Of a stretch of DNA of 64,000 nt, positions 43,770 to 55,649 are shown in pieces. How positions within the stretch are numbered: position 1 is the stretch's first letter; each line of letters begins with the position of its first letter. Below the pieces are notes generated by a model that made no database searches, was not told the origin of the DNA, and worked only from the letters and a program-made list of their open reading frames with translations. The position numbers were made by a program, and so were the translations under genes. The stretch lies in contig MNCI01000178.1 in assembly GCA_015680685.1 (NCBI GenBank), forward strand, positions 152,228 through 216,227, given 5' to 3'. Source of the DNA: Gnetum montanum (lineage: Eukaryota > Streptophyta > Gnetopsida > Gnetales > Gnetaceae).

Positions 43770-44229
43770 CTGAAATGTTGTCTTTAACAAGTCATCTTAC
43801 AAGCAATCTTTCATAATGTCTTCTTTACAAATGCTCCTTTCAAGACCCAAAGTGTGTGATCCCTGAGTGTGTTAGTGTGATCTTGAGCCTTTGATTATTT
43901 TTCTTCTAATCCCTAAAGCCTTTTTATAGGGTCTCATGGGTAGTTACATATTCCAAAATATCTTGGGTAACTTCTCTCCCAAGTAAGGAAGTTATAACTT
44001 GCCTAACAAGTTAGGAGATATTACTTGCCCAACAAGTTAGGAAGTTATAACTTATACATAAAGTTAGGAGAAAATCATGCTAACATTGGCATGTTTTTTT
44101 TGGTAATTTAACATTAGCTACAATTATCATAGAATCTAGGAATAAAATGGATACCAACTAAATTGGCATGTTTTTTTAGGAATAAAATGGATACTAACTA
44201 AATGTCCCCTTTATATAGGACGTTACACA
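43770..44229 (-). repeat. Possible solo LTR of another element
   Basis: Read on the minus strand it starts TGTAACGTCCTATATAAAGG, with a TATAAA close to the start. It contains three 27-bp tandem units (43986-44066, AGGAAGTTATAACTTGCC type). The other end is uncertain. It lies between the D spacer and the P450 fragment and has no coding content. Confidence 0.35.
43986..44066. repeat. Three 27-bp tandem units
   Basis: Units start AGGAAGTTAT, AGGAGATATT and AGGAAGTTAT at 43986, 44013 and 44039, with spacing 27 and 26. Confidence 0.8.
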
Positions 44230-44599
44230 AATATCCCAAAAATTTCTTTTCTCTTTTTCAATGCAATATTGTCAAAGTATATCTAACACTATGCATGTCT
44301 TAATTAATTAATTTTAATTTAATTTTTTTGTGTTATAGTTTTGAATAATGGTTACAGGAACCTTTCTTAAAATATTTTTATCCACAATTCGCAACACTTG
44401 CCGCTGTTGAACCTAGGGTATCGTTGATGCAGAGCTTATGGTGGTTCTATCCTCTATTTCTCTATCCCTTCTTTCTTGAATTTCTTAAATTATTATAAAT
44501 AGCATAGATAATAGCAAAACAAGCAGTTGCAGCTGCATTTGACATTTGGAACAATGTCATCTACATTTTTACTAACGGCACCATCGAAACAGCAAGCGT

Positions 44600-45475
44600 C
44601 AGTAGTGGCATCGACTCTGGCTTGATTTAACCGAAGGAGGTTATGTGTTGATGTTACCCTCATCTTTATGGATAAAAATTCATAATAATTCCAGTGCCCA
44701 CCAAAATGGTAACCGTTAATGGTGCAGGTCTTCGTGGTTAAGCGTATAACCAAAAACGGTGCCATTGGATGTAGACGCATTGTTTCTTTCACGATCCCCA
44801 CAAGGAAGGGTACATTCGGGATATCCGATTCCATGGATTACGGCCTACTACTAAATCAATTTTTTCTTTGGCTCATTCCATTGACATGGGGCTATAGAGA
44901 AACTCTACAAGTCCCAATTCCATGAGAGTTGCAGAGCTTTCAATTCTGTCGGCAATTATTTCCTGCATGTACGCATTTACCCTTGTCTGGCTAAGGCCAA
45001 TTTGTGGATTGTCTGCCAGTTGTAGGAGAACATACACTAGATCTTAAGAGGTGTACTTTTCTGTGCTCTGCATACACTTCTAGTGTTCATCTATTACCTC
45101 ACCCATGCGTACGTTTAGCTTCTTGCTCACCTTTTTCATGCAGCAGACATAGCCCTGAAAATCAAACAACTCAAGCATGGGAATAAAATTGCCAAGATTC
45201 AGCACACCATTGAGCACAAACAGCTACTCGATCATCTCCTGAAACTCCTGTGGCCTAATCCTATGACCAACCTTCTCATCCAAGTACCTCTTCCCAAAAA
45301 TCATGCAACTAATAAAATTATTACTCAACATCGACGTTTCAACCGGTAGGTTGATCAGCCCACCGTGGCCTACATGAACGGCAGAAATGGCGCGTCTAAC
45401 CTTCTCCACTTTGATATTCACCAATGCCTCCAAACCTCTTCACACCGAAGATCTCTGTCCAACAAATCTTTAAAT
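44600..45475 (-). pseudogene. Cytochrome P450 gene fragment (CYP71-clan-like)
   Basis: Begins at 45475 in KICWTEIFGVKRF (region after helix C) and, after a frameshift, EALVNIKVEKVRRAIS, LPVETSMLSNNFI and MIFGKRYLDEKV. One TAG later it reads LFVLNGVLNLGNFIPMLE. Helix I is degraded (YMQEIIADRIESSATLMELG, where A-G-x-D-T is expected), then [27 protein letters not shown] (K-helix E-x-x-R at 44789-44766) and TINGYH. The heme-binding Cys loop and the N-terminal anchor are missing. About 290 of ~500 residues are represented, with at least five stops or shifts. It lies between integrase and 3' spacer of element D, so it may have been captured, or it may be a host pseudogene split by insertions. Confidence 0.85.
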
Positions 45476-46379
45476 TATACATTATTAGAAGATATGGTCT
45501 GCGCAATCTTGACACGCTTCGGTTAGTCAAATGCCATTTCCATACTTCAAAGTTCTAATCTCCACTGTTGGCTTTTAGATCAATGTTTTGTGCATATTTT
45601 GCCTAGCTTGAGCTTGAATCGTTGCCTTGCCATGTAACATAGCGAACTGCACACGTCATTGTCTTTAAATAACCATGTTTCCTCTTCTTCCTCCTATCAA
45701 TTTGTTTGCTATTGTACTATCTTCCAATCTCCAGCAAAGGAATAATTTGGCACTTTAATTTCGTATCCCAAGAAGGTCTTAACATCATTTTATTTAATAG
45801 TGAATAACTTCTCCAAAACACCCATCAACCCATAACCTTAAAGCTACATGTTTACTTCTAAATTTTCAACCATACATTGTTTTAAAAATTCAATGTAAAA
45901 ATGTTTGGATGGGTAGATCATCTCTCTCTTAAATCAATATAGAATAAACGATAAATGAAATCCCCTTTCAATCATAAAGCCTAGTCCATTAAATGGGAAA
46001 AATGTACCAATAGCAAGATGTTCCAATTTTTAATAAGATAGTCCAACTGTTCCATGAAATGGCCAAATGTGCCAACAATTAGGAAAATCAACAAAAATAT
46101 ATATATGAGAAATAAGTAATAATAGAAAAATATATAAAGAATTTAAAAGATATTAAATAATGAAAAATGATAAGAAATTTGACAAATATGAAAGAATAGA
46201 AAAGATATTAAAGAATGTCAAAAATGGTCAAAATTTGAAAAATTATAAGGAAAATGTAGAAAGAGTGTTTGGTGCCTAAGTACAAAATATGACATCTCCA
46301 TGACTATTAGGAATCATTAATGATTTCTTCTAGGCTAAGTCTAAATATTGGTCAAATGTACAGGCAATTGTAAGGGTAT
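45476..46379. other. A+T-rich spacer between D integrase and P450 fragment
   Basis: No gene seen. The stretch 46090-46260 is about 80% A+T with repeated AGATATTAAA-like words. Confidence 0.6.
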
Positions 46380-47150
46380 TTATTTATGCTTGGATAGGTA
46401 AAGTAGAAAATTTTTGATATACTAACTCATATGGTGAATATCCTATAGGAAGTTTCCAATTTGATCGGTATGTCCATGGAGCATCATTAAATTTAGTACT
46501 CCATTTCTTCCTATATCTACTAATATTTCTAGTTAATATTTGAGGAATCTCTCTATTAGTTGCTTTAGCTTGATCATTTTCTTGGGGGTGATGGTGTGTA
46601 GTTAGTTTATCATTAACTCCAAGTTGTTATATTAGTTTCCTAAATGTAGCTCTAGTGAAATGAGCATTGTTATCTGATATTAACATATGTGGCATTTCAA
46701 ATCTATTCACCACATGTTGTTGAAAGAATTTTGTAGCTATTATGGCTATGCAATCTTTAACAACAGCTACTTCTACACACTTACTACAATAATGAACTAT
46801 CATGATAATATAAGAATTTTCATTTAACACTAGTGTGATGGATCAATAAAGTTAATTCTCCAAATATAAAATAGTTCCAATGATTGTATCCATTAATGTG
46901 GTCCTTCATTTTTATTTGTTATTCTTCCATCCCATTGACATCTTTCATAAGATTGTGCAAACCAATGTGCATTCCTGAACATGAAGGACTGAAAATAACA
47001 TGCCATTATTAATTTTAACATTGTTCAGTTTCTTGCATAATGACCACTACATGGTCCTTCATGTGCATTGTATAGAACTATTTGTTGACTTTCTTCTAGA
47101 ACATATCATTGTAGTAATCCATCTACACATATCTTATAAATATTTTCCTT
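46380..47150 (-). pseudogene. Integrase (element D)
   Basis: Core open at 46830-46627: ENSYIIMIVHYCSKCVEVAV, FFQQHVVNRFEMPHMLISDN (second Asp) and NAHFTRATFRKLI. Further on are HHPQENDQAKAT-like text and WSTKFNDAPWTYRSNWKLPI with SPYELVYQKF near 46400. Several stops. Follows RNase H by ~30 bp of linker remnants. Confidence 0.8.
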
Positions 47151-47184
47151 AATCTTCATGTATTTTTTTCACTTTGTGGAAAAA

Positions 47185-47640
47185 CTACTCTTTTTTGCTT
47201 TTTATCTCATTTAACAAGAAGTTGAATGAAGTTAGATATGTTATATAATTAGTAATTGATGAATTTGCTACTAAATCCACAACGATTTCTATCTTAAAAA
47301 ATAAATTTTCATTAGGAAATTGGTCTAATAATGGTTCTTCATTCTTTTGGGAATCCTGTCTAAGTCTTGATAGATGATCAGCTACAACATTCTCAATTCC
47401 TTTTTTCTTAATCATTGTTAGGTCAACCTCTTGTAATATGATAAGACATCTTATCAGTCTTGAAATTATGACTAGTTTATTCATTAAAAATCTAATTACA
47501 TTATGGTTTGTATGAACATAGATGAAATATCCAAGCACATAATGGCTAAATTTTTCAAGTACATATACCACAACCATAAGATTCTTTTCTATAGTAGAAT
47601 AGTTATGTTATGCTTTGGTAATGCTTCTATTGGTGTAGTA
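47185..47640 (-). pseudogene. RNase H domain and linker (element D)
   Basis: 130 open codons from 47577: MVVVYVLEKFSHYVLGYFIY, VHTNHNVIRFLMNKLVIISR, ENVVADHLSRLRQDSQKNEE. The third catalytic acid (MDHSA in G) is TNHNV, an Asp to Asn change, so it is inactive. The linker to integrase follows in the same frame. Confidence 0.82.
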
Positions 47641-47699
47641 TATGTAATATGGTTGTTTTTAATCATCTAGTTGGATCAACATTGCTCCTAATGTAGAGT

Positions 47700-48700
47700 T
47701 TGATGTGTTCATCATGATGTAGAAAGGTTTGGACCAATCTTGAGCTCATAGGATTGGTAGCTCTCTTAGTTTCTATTTCTAGTTTTCAAATATCTTCTCA
47801 CATTTTTCAGACCATTGAAATGATGCACCTTTCTTTATTAGTTTAACAAGTGACTTTGTAATCTTTGACAAATTTTCAATAAATCTTCTGTAGTATCCTA
47901 TATGGCTATGGAATGATGGAACATCCTTAATTGTTTGTGGCCTTTGGGTAATGTTTTGGATGACTCTAATCTTATTTGGATCTATCTTGATTCCTTTGTA
48001 AGATACTTTGTATCCTAGGATTATGCCATCTTGGATAATTAAGTGGCTTTTATGCCAATTGAGCTTGAAATTTATCTAACATATCATTTTAAAACTTGCT
48101 CTAAGTGGTCCAAAGCTTTTTTGAAGTCAAGCCAATAGTTAGAAAAATCATCCATAAATACCTCATCTCCATTACTAATTTATTTCTGGAAAATCTAAGA
48201 AAAACTCTCTAGAATGTTGTTGGAGCATTACATAGGTCAAACAACATTTTACTATATGCAAACATTTTCAATAGGTTGGTTAAAGTTTTTTTCTTTTGGT
48301 ATTCTAGTGCAATATAGATTTGATTATATTTTCTATACCCATCTAGAAAACTATAGTACTAATGCTTTGCAATGGTATCAAAACTTGATCAACAAATAAA
48401 AAAGGAAAATTGTCTCTGAATGTTGCAATGTTTAACAATCAAAAGTCTATATAGATGCTCCACTTACAACCCTTCTTCGGGAAAATGAGTAATGCGCTAA
48501 TCCATTCACTATCTATGAAAGAATAAATGAACCATGCCTTTAACAACTTCTCTTATTCTTATTTGACAACTTCTTTGAGTTTCAAGTTCATTCTTCAGTG
48601 TGGTTGATGGTGTGATTTAATAGTTGGATCAATGTAGATTCAATGATGAAAAATGTATGAATCTATGTTAATGATCTCATCATAATACCATGCAAATATA
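47700..48700 (-). pseudogene. Reverse transcriptase (element D)
   Basis: Catalytic box DEVFMDDFSNYW near 48155 (FMDD intact). Other blocks, MFDLCNAPTTF and the FSKIT-SLVKLIKKGA-like connection, are broken by stops. The N-terminal part is at 48700-48550 in decayed form. Aligned by order with B 24620-23700. Confidence 0.75.
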
Positions 48701-49079
48701 GTTGGTCATTATTTTACCACTTCCAATAATTTTTTCGTCTATTCCTTATCAAGATTTACATTTATAATTACCTATTTTTTGTTATTAAGTAAAGAATATT
48801 AAAGTGTACTTGGTAGGGTTTTTAGTTCTAGTGCTTCTAGTTCATGTTTTTCTTATATTTTTAATTTTCTAGATTCAATGTTTTTATCTTATTATGACAT
48901 TGTGTAGGAAGGCATCTTTCTATCTTCTCTATTTTATTAGTCTCATTAATGTAGACACCTGTAATTTTATCAACTGGTTCCATACATTTATTTAATTGTG
49001 ATTTTTCCTCATTAATTAGTCATTGTGTGCCTTTTTTTCTAGTGGCTAGTACATATAGACATTGTTGTACACACATGTA

Positions 49080-49560
49080 TTCAATACATTTGTTTCATGT
49101 TGGAATTGTATTTTGTCTTGACATCCATACTTTTTGCATTCAATTACACCCATTATCATTGTACGTGATACATGAAACTCTACATCTTTTAATAATTCCA
49201 ACCTCATCCTTATTGGATATTTCCAATGATAACTCTCTAATTACAAGTTTAGCATCCACAGTGCTAAGCTATTCTCTCCTCATAATTATAAAAAATTTAC
49301 CTTTATTCTTCCCCACATGAATAACTAGAAAATCATAAGGATAGGATTGGCCACTTATAGTAGGTATCACATCTATCACTTATTCTATTGGAATAACAAT
49401 TAACTAGTTATCCAACTCTAATAAGATATTAAACTTCTTTAAGAGAGGTGAATTTTAGGCCTTATACGTGTCTTAAGAAATGAGATTCACTCCTAATCCA
49501 TAATCTAAGAGAGCTTTTCATGGCCTATGTGATACTATTTGAAGATAGATTAAAGGACTT
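49080..49560 (-). pseudogene. Aspartic protease region (element D)
   Basis: Shows VIDVIPTISGQSYPYDFLVI, HVGKNKGKFFIIMRRE and KLVIRELSLEI, parallel to protease B (GWSYPTNFLVIKVENYKG). The active-site loop is not readable. Confidence 0.6.
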
Positions 49561-49599
49561 CCTAAGTTTATTATATTTTTGGGATATCCTCTTAATTTT

Positions 49600-52195
49600 A
49601 TCCAATGTATTATCATTGGTGTAAGCATGATAGTTCTTAGATCCTTTTTTTTTTTTTTTTGAATTTGGAAGCATAGTGTTATTTTGGGGACTTTATGTGG
49701 AAGAAGTAGGGGTAGGTGAAATTCCTATCCTTTGAAACTTTTCTTGACTTACCCTAAAGAAGGATATTTTCTAGATCTTAGTTCACTCGTATTTGTGATA
49801 TTCTCTTATGTAGTGACTACCTAAGTAGCACCCTTTTTTATGGCTATATTGGTAGTTCTCCTTGCACGATCAACAATGGTATTGATGCTAAAGGATTGGA
49901 AACTTGATAGGATGGTCCCGCTATTAGTTGAGATATGTAAGGCTATGATTCCATGCATGGGGTTGTAGAATAGTGCTATTTTGTCAGATAGTAGTAGGAT
50001 GAAATCTAAATGGAAGCATTTTCAAGAAATATGAAATGATGTACATAGTATCAATAAGGATCTAGTTGTTAATATGGATACTATTGCTATAGGAATGACA
50101 TCCCCCATCATTGTGGTTGTTGCCACCACTGTTGGTATTTTTCTTGTAGTTGAGGATAAGCCCCACTTGGATAGTATGGTTGTTGATAGAATTTTCCAAA
50201 ACTACCTTGTGGATAATAAAATTTTCTTGGCATTTGTTTTTTTTAACAAACTTTGAATTCAATACATATGCCTTAGACTCTTGTAAGTGGATCATGACAG
50301 GACAACATTCCTTAGGATATTCATACTAGCACACTTTGCAACAATTGTTCTCTTCAGAGCTTGAATCTTAAATTTTCTTAATTGCAACAACTTTTCTTTT
50401 GTTTTTATAACTATCACAATAATTGTTATTTTTTTTATCTTTCTATCCTTACTTTTGTTAATGGTTTGTCTAGTCTTTTCTTATACTATCTTTAGTGTTG
50501 TGGTAATTTTTTTCACCCATAAAGTTTCACATTTTCTCTACCTCTGTTACGATATCATTCATCACTTTCTAAATGGATAGATTCTATCACTAGATCACAT
50601 ATTCTAAAGGTTTTTGTTGTTGTGTTTCATATATTCTCACATCTCTTTTTCTAATGGCTAGATTCCTATTATATTCTTCAATGAATTCTCTTCTATGTAG
50701 ATCTCCCTTTCTTTCACTACCTAGACTATTAATATTTGAATTTGATGAGCTATCATTTCTAATAATCTTTCTTAGGAATAAACTTCAAGGATCTCTCTTG
50801 TTTTGTTTCTTAGCCCATTGATGATATGCCATAGTTGTTCCCTTTAAGAATATCCATGGTCTAGACATCTATGTAATAATAAATAGTACCTATCCATTAT
50901 TACATCAAAGGATTCATGTGTTCCTTGTTTCCATTTTTGGATCTATTTTCTCAAATTTGATACTTTGGAATAAGTTTGGTATTTTTCATTGAAAATTTTT
51001 AGCATGGCACTTCATCTTCTGATTAATTCTAGTTCTAGGAATCTATACGAGCATTTTTCTTCCTTAATGAGTGTTCTAGGAAATAAATTTAATTTTTGTT
51101 AATTATTCTATATATTTTTTAGGATGTAAGAAACATGAAAGACTTGGAGGTAATGTTATAGATTTTCATTATATCCCTGTTTGAACTTTGAAATATTATT
51201 CATATCGAGCCACTTGATATGACTATCCCTTAGATGCCACTGCTTTTCTTATGTTGATCATACTATGAGTGACTAATAGGGGTTCTTCATAGTCTTCAAG
51301 TTTGTAAACTCTATTGTAGTAGTGACCCCTTCAATGATCATGATGCTTTCTTTTCTTATGACTAATTTCTCTTCTTCTATCTTCTTCATTATCTTCCACA
51401 TTTTCAAGATACCTTCTTCTTCTATTAGCATGCCTCTCACTATCCCTTCTCCTTTCCTTATCATAATCCCTTCCTCTTCATTCTTTCCTATTAGAATCTA
51501 TTAAGGAGAGTGATGAAGAGGATGGGAGAGTTTGGGAACAATGTCATATGGTTCTACTTCTATGACTTATCGATTCATCTCTTTTAGATCTCTTGAAGTT
51601 TTTACTCCTTAAATTCCCCTAAGTCTGAAGTCTACCTAATCTCTTCCTATAATTTCTACAAGATTTTAATGTAGCTTCATATTTACAAAGTCTTCAATGC
51701 ATATGACTTGTGTTTGGATGTTGGATCTATGAGTCTACTGAGACTTTTCAACTCTATATGATTCTTCTTCATTTTACTCACTATGGATGATTGCTTATGA
51801 TGCTTTCTATCCTTTCACTTGTTCATATCTTACTACCATGATAGAATCCTTTCTTTTGTGTGCCTTTTTTTGTTAATATGGCCAATTTATATTGTTAGTA
51901 ACTTGGTATCCTTCTTGCACATGATCAAGATTAGATCTCATGAGTGTTGCTTGAAGCATAGATGGTATTGAACATTCTAGTTGCAAGAAAATGTTGTCCT
52001 ATAAGTCTCTCCTTTTTAATTATTTATCTAGGTAGAAAATAAAGGTGAAATTAGGATAATTAGAATTAGTATGAACATATGACATTCTTGTTTACATTGA
52101 TGCACTCCAATCTTCTTCATTATAATCTTGTCATTACTTTCATTTAGATCAATATCAGGTGGAGATTTCACTTTGAATATGGAAGTCATTTTAAT
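49600..52195 (-). pseudogene. gag (element D)
   Basis: Start MTSIFKVKSPPDIDLNESND at 52195 aligns with the A start MPLLQDYNNATLSEEIHWRT. The capsid-like zone (50980-50800) and a Tyr/Pro/Gln-rich tail (50300-49700) can be placed by position. It is heavily broken. Confidence 0.6.
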
Positions 52196-52274
52196 ATGAT
52201 TAATGCTTAATTGTGTATGTTTTGAAAAATTACTTTTAAGTGTTAGACTCAAACTTTTTTTCAACATAATGGTA

Positions 52275-52391
52275 AGCTCATATTTATAAGCATGACCATG
52301 GTCCACTACATGATATCTATGATAAAATACTTTAGGCTATGATATCACATCTGTGATATCATGGTCCTCAATACAAAAGTGTTTCATCATC
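52275..52391 (-). repeat. Truncated 5' LTR of element D
   Basis: Only the first ~120 bp of the LTR remain: a TATTTATAAGC box, GATATC-type repeats at 52312-52362 and the end TTTCATCA. The rest of the LTR and the PBS are deleted, so gag starts within 80 bp. Confidence 0.6.
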
Positions 52392-53770
52392 AAGAAAGAT
52401 AGAGTGGTCATAAGAACTTTTCAATCCACTTTATCATAGGCTTTGGCAAGCTCAAGCTTCAAAAAATACAATTTAACTATATAGGATTGAGCCCAATTGA
52501 GGGCCTTAAGGGTAAGGATTGCACTAACAAAAAATGATCCTACCATGAATTAAACTTAATCAATCTTCTTTAATGATTGTAAGACGAAGATATTTAATAT
52601 GGTTAACAATGATCTTTGATAAGAACTTGTAAAAAAATTACATAAGCTAATGGGTTTATAGTTAGCCAGAAGGAGATGTTATCCTTATTGGGTAGAAAAA
52701 CCATATGTGTATTATTCCACGACTTTGAAAATTTTCATGATTGAATGCTTCTTTGAGAACTCCTTCAATATCATGATCAATAATATCCTAATATTCTTTA
52801 ATAAACTTAAGATTCCATTTATCAGGTCGATGGAACATATTATTATTAGACTTACAACTACATTCCAAATCTCATTGCAAGGGACCATTGTAGATAAGCA
52901 CTGTCCTGGTCCAATATCACACATGTGATCATCACATTTAGGGGAGATGAGGAGACACTTAGATTGGCTTAATATAATTTTTAAGAGAATCCAAGTCATT
53001 TGAATATTAGAACTAGCATCATTAGAAAAGGATATGATGGAATTCTTATGATTATTATCATTAGCAATCATATAAAAGTATGTAGAATTTCAATCACTTA
53101 AATTAATTCATTTCTTTTTGGAATGTTATATCCAATAGATTTATTCTTCATAAGTCAAGCATCTGACCTTCCCTTTTACTTCCACAAAATCTATCATGAT
53201 ATTTTTCCAAGAAGGAAGGGCATTAATGCCCTCTTTGATAGTAACAACTTCATTGAGTGCCTCCTGAGTAACTTGATTCTAAGATTGTTTATGCAACTTT
53301 CTACAAAATATTTTGAACATATTAAGCTTTCTAGCTATATCCTAATATCCTATATTATAGTTTCCAATGTTTCAAATTTTCTCTGATTCTTTCCTAAATA
53401 ATTCATCTTTTAATCAAATACTCTAAAATCTAAACATACCTCTAGGCTTGATAAACTAACCCTAATAACAAACTATGGATCTCTAATTGAAATAAAGTTG
53501 CAGCATAGTTTTTCCTATAAGGTTTTGAGAATCCCACAAAGATCTCAAAATTAATAAATGATTAATCTTTGAGATAATTTATTAACCTAAAGAAATATAT
53601 TTCTTCTAGGTAAAACAACAGAAAGTATAACTAAGCTTAGTAAGATTGCCACTTTATTCTAGCTACTTAAAAAATTGATCTATCAAATTGTGAATACATT
53701 CATTGGATGTTTCTTCCTAATGATAAATCATGTTCCAGTTCCTTTTCACCAGTCAATCCCTCTTATGATT
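52392..53770 (-). pseudogene. LINE reverse transcriptase fragment
   Basis: Non-LTR RT motifs in order on the minus strand: LSD-NSTYFYMIANDNNHKN (the W-L-x-x-G-D-x-N-T-x-F-F block), WNLKFIKEY-DIIDHDIEGV, then NYKPISLCNFF, SKIIVNHIKYL and GRIIF. Next is LELAKAYDKVD, the first catalytic block. The YADD-type block and C-terminus are absent because element D starts here. Multiple shifts and stops. The part right of 53500 may be the end of the endonuclease domain. Confidence 0.8.
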
Positions 53771-53772
53771 AA

Positions 53773-54549
53773 TGTAACATCCCATTTTCAAATGTCATGG
53801 AAAAGGTAAAACACACATAAAATTTGACATTATGCATAAGAAATAAAATAAGAAAAATGTAGAAGGAAATAAAAAATAAACTTATTTAATGTGGAAATAT
53901 TGTATCTAGACTATGCTTTGAGGATTCATTGGGATTATCTTCATTTGACATCTATCCCTTAGAGGCAATCTATCATTGGAACCATGGTTAGATCTATACC
54001 TAGTTAGAAGGAATGACCTATCACCTTTTTGTCCCACTTTACTTGGCACCCACTACTCTTCTTTACCAACTTTGCAACTCCATTTGATATGACCTCTAAT
54101 TTCTAGGTATAAATACCTTAGGTCAAATCTTCAAAGGTCATCTCAAGAGACATGTCTATTGTTACAATGTGTGCTTTTAGGTCTTATTACCATAATTACA
54201 ACATTTTTCATAAAGAGATACCATCTTAGTTATGGAACGACTTCATTTTGGAAATGGAAACATGACAAACTACCCTTCTTAGGTTCATTCACCCTTAAAT
54301 GAGTCTACATTAAGGGTATTATTTCATATTCCAGTGCTCCCTCAATGCTCCAAGACTCTAATGCTTTAATTTATCCTTTTATAATACGATTGAATGTTTT
54401 AAAATTTTCTAACTCATTCTAAAAATGAAAATATAAGAAAATAATTGAAAAAAATAAATCTTATCTTACAACAACTTATCTTACTCTCTAGGTAATAGAA
54501 AGAGGTGAATTAAAGATCTACAAGCAACCAATCACTAGTCTTAACTAAG
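53773..54549. other. Unassigned, LTR-like start
   Basis: Begins TGTAACATCCCATTTTC, a common LTR start in plants, but no matching end or second copy is seen. No gene. Confidence 0.3.
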
Positions 54550-54554
54550 GTTAC

Positions 54555-55421
54555 TAATGAGTGGTGAGTGTTTCTTATGCCCAACCATGTAGATCACAAG
54601 CATGTATGCACAATTCATTCGAATTTCATAGAACTTTGAGCTAAGAGTATCCTAGATGACTAGGCATTAGATTTTTGATCATACTCTTCCCAATCATCAT
54701 TTTTGTTAGCTCAATTGGTATGGTTAAGTATGATTAAGCTATAAGATGTTTGTATTTTTATTATTTTTTTATTATTAAGATATTAAAATAATAAAGGAAT
54801 TGATGTCTTAAAATGCTAAACTAATTATGAACTTAAAGTTGATCTTAATTATCCTAAGCATAGAGTATTTCTTTTCACTTTCTGTACCTATCTTAAACCT
54901 ATATTAATGTTATTAGATTACCAAATGTTTACTATTAGGCATATTGAGTATACATTGTTTGAATTACTAAATCTTAATATATTATGCTTAAAGTGGGTTT
55001 ACTCACATTGTTATGGAATAAAATATTAAATTATTAAGTGCTAAAAAGTAAAGTGCATTAGAAGTAAAATACTAAAAATAAACTAAGTGCTAGTCGAAGT
55101 GTTGCAATGAAAGAAATTAATCTCAATTTTATTTCTATAATGTAGAAGTATCTAGGTACATCATGCACCTAAATAAAACTTTGTTTAATTAATTCATAGG
55201 AAAATTTGGTTGAGTCCTATAAAAATAAATTGTAAGATATTTACTGCTATAATGACCAAAGGTGCCATAACTGTGGATGCTGCACACATTTATATAGGTT
55301 TAAAATTGGATACATTGATGCATATGCATTAACACATCAAAGGATACATTGATGAGGATGCATTTATGGGGCTACATTGACACATGCCTATCAATGCAGT
55401 TGACTTACTAATGCTTTATCA
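54555..55421 (-). repeat. Element E 3' LTR (867 bp)
   Basis: Edges TAATGAG and TTTATCA; homologous to other Athila-like LTRs at both ends. In place of GATATC repeats it has ATACATTGATGCA/TGCATATGCA words at 55305-55400. Confidence 0.82.
55288..55298 (-). promoter_or_regulatory. TATA box in E LTR
   Basis: CCTATATAAAT on the minus strand. Confidence 0.55.
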
Positions 55422-55649
55422 TACCTCCATGATGAACTAAAAGCTCATCCTTGAGTGAACAAACGTGGGATTGAGTTGTTTACAAAATTTTTGGGGATAC
55501 AAAACTAACTATTGATTGAATAATAATTAACAACTCTAAGTACCACATTAAAAAATATTAAAGTATTTACAATGAGATTTATTAGAATTGGACAATATAC
55601 AGAAAATTTATCCATAATGTGCTAGCCAAAATTAGCCAAGATGGTGTCT

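Larger units (their letters stand above)
42380..52391 (-). mobile_element. Element D: old Athila-like retrotransposon carrying a P450 fragment
   Basis: Minus-strand order is truncated 5' LTR (52275-52391), gag, protease, RT, RNase H, integrase, then spacer with P450 fragment and a solo-LTR-like insert, then sequence homologous to the post-gag spacer of A. The right edge lies in a LINE with a possible TCAAG target duplication at 52392-52396. The left edge is not located: no 3' LTR was found before element A or beyond. It is more decayed than B. Confidence 0.7.

Noticed and set aside
51273-51504. Overlapping frames on both strands
   Set aside because: They derive from a TTC/GAA-rich low-complexity patch in the gag of element D.
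53123-53386. Plus-strand 87-codon frame
   Set aside because: It is opposite the LINE RT, which has clear motifs on the minus strand.
53773-54549. LTR starting TGTAACATCCC
   Set aside because: Not called as an LTR because neither a matching end nor a second copy nor a target duplication is seen.
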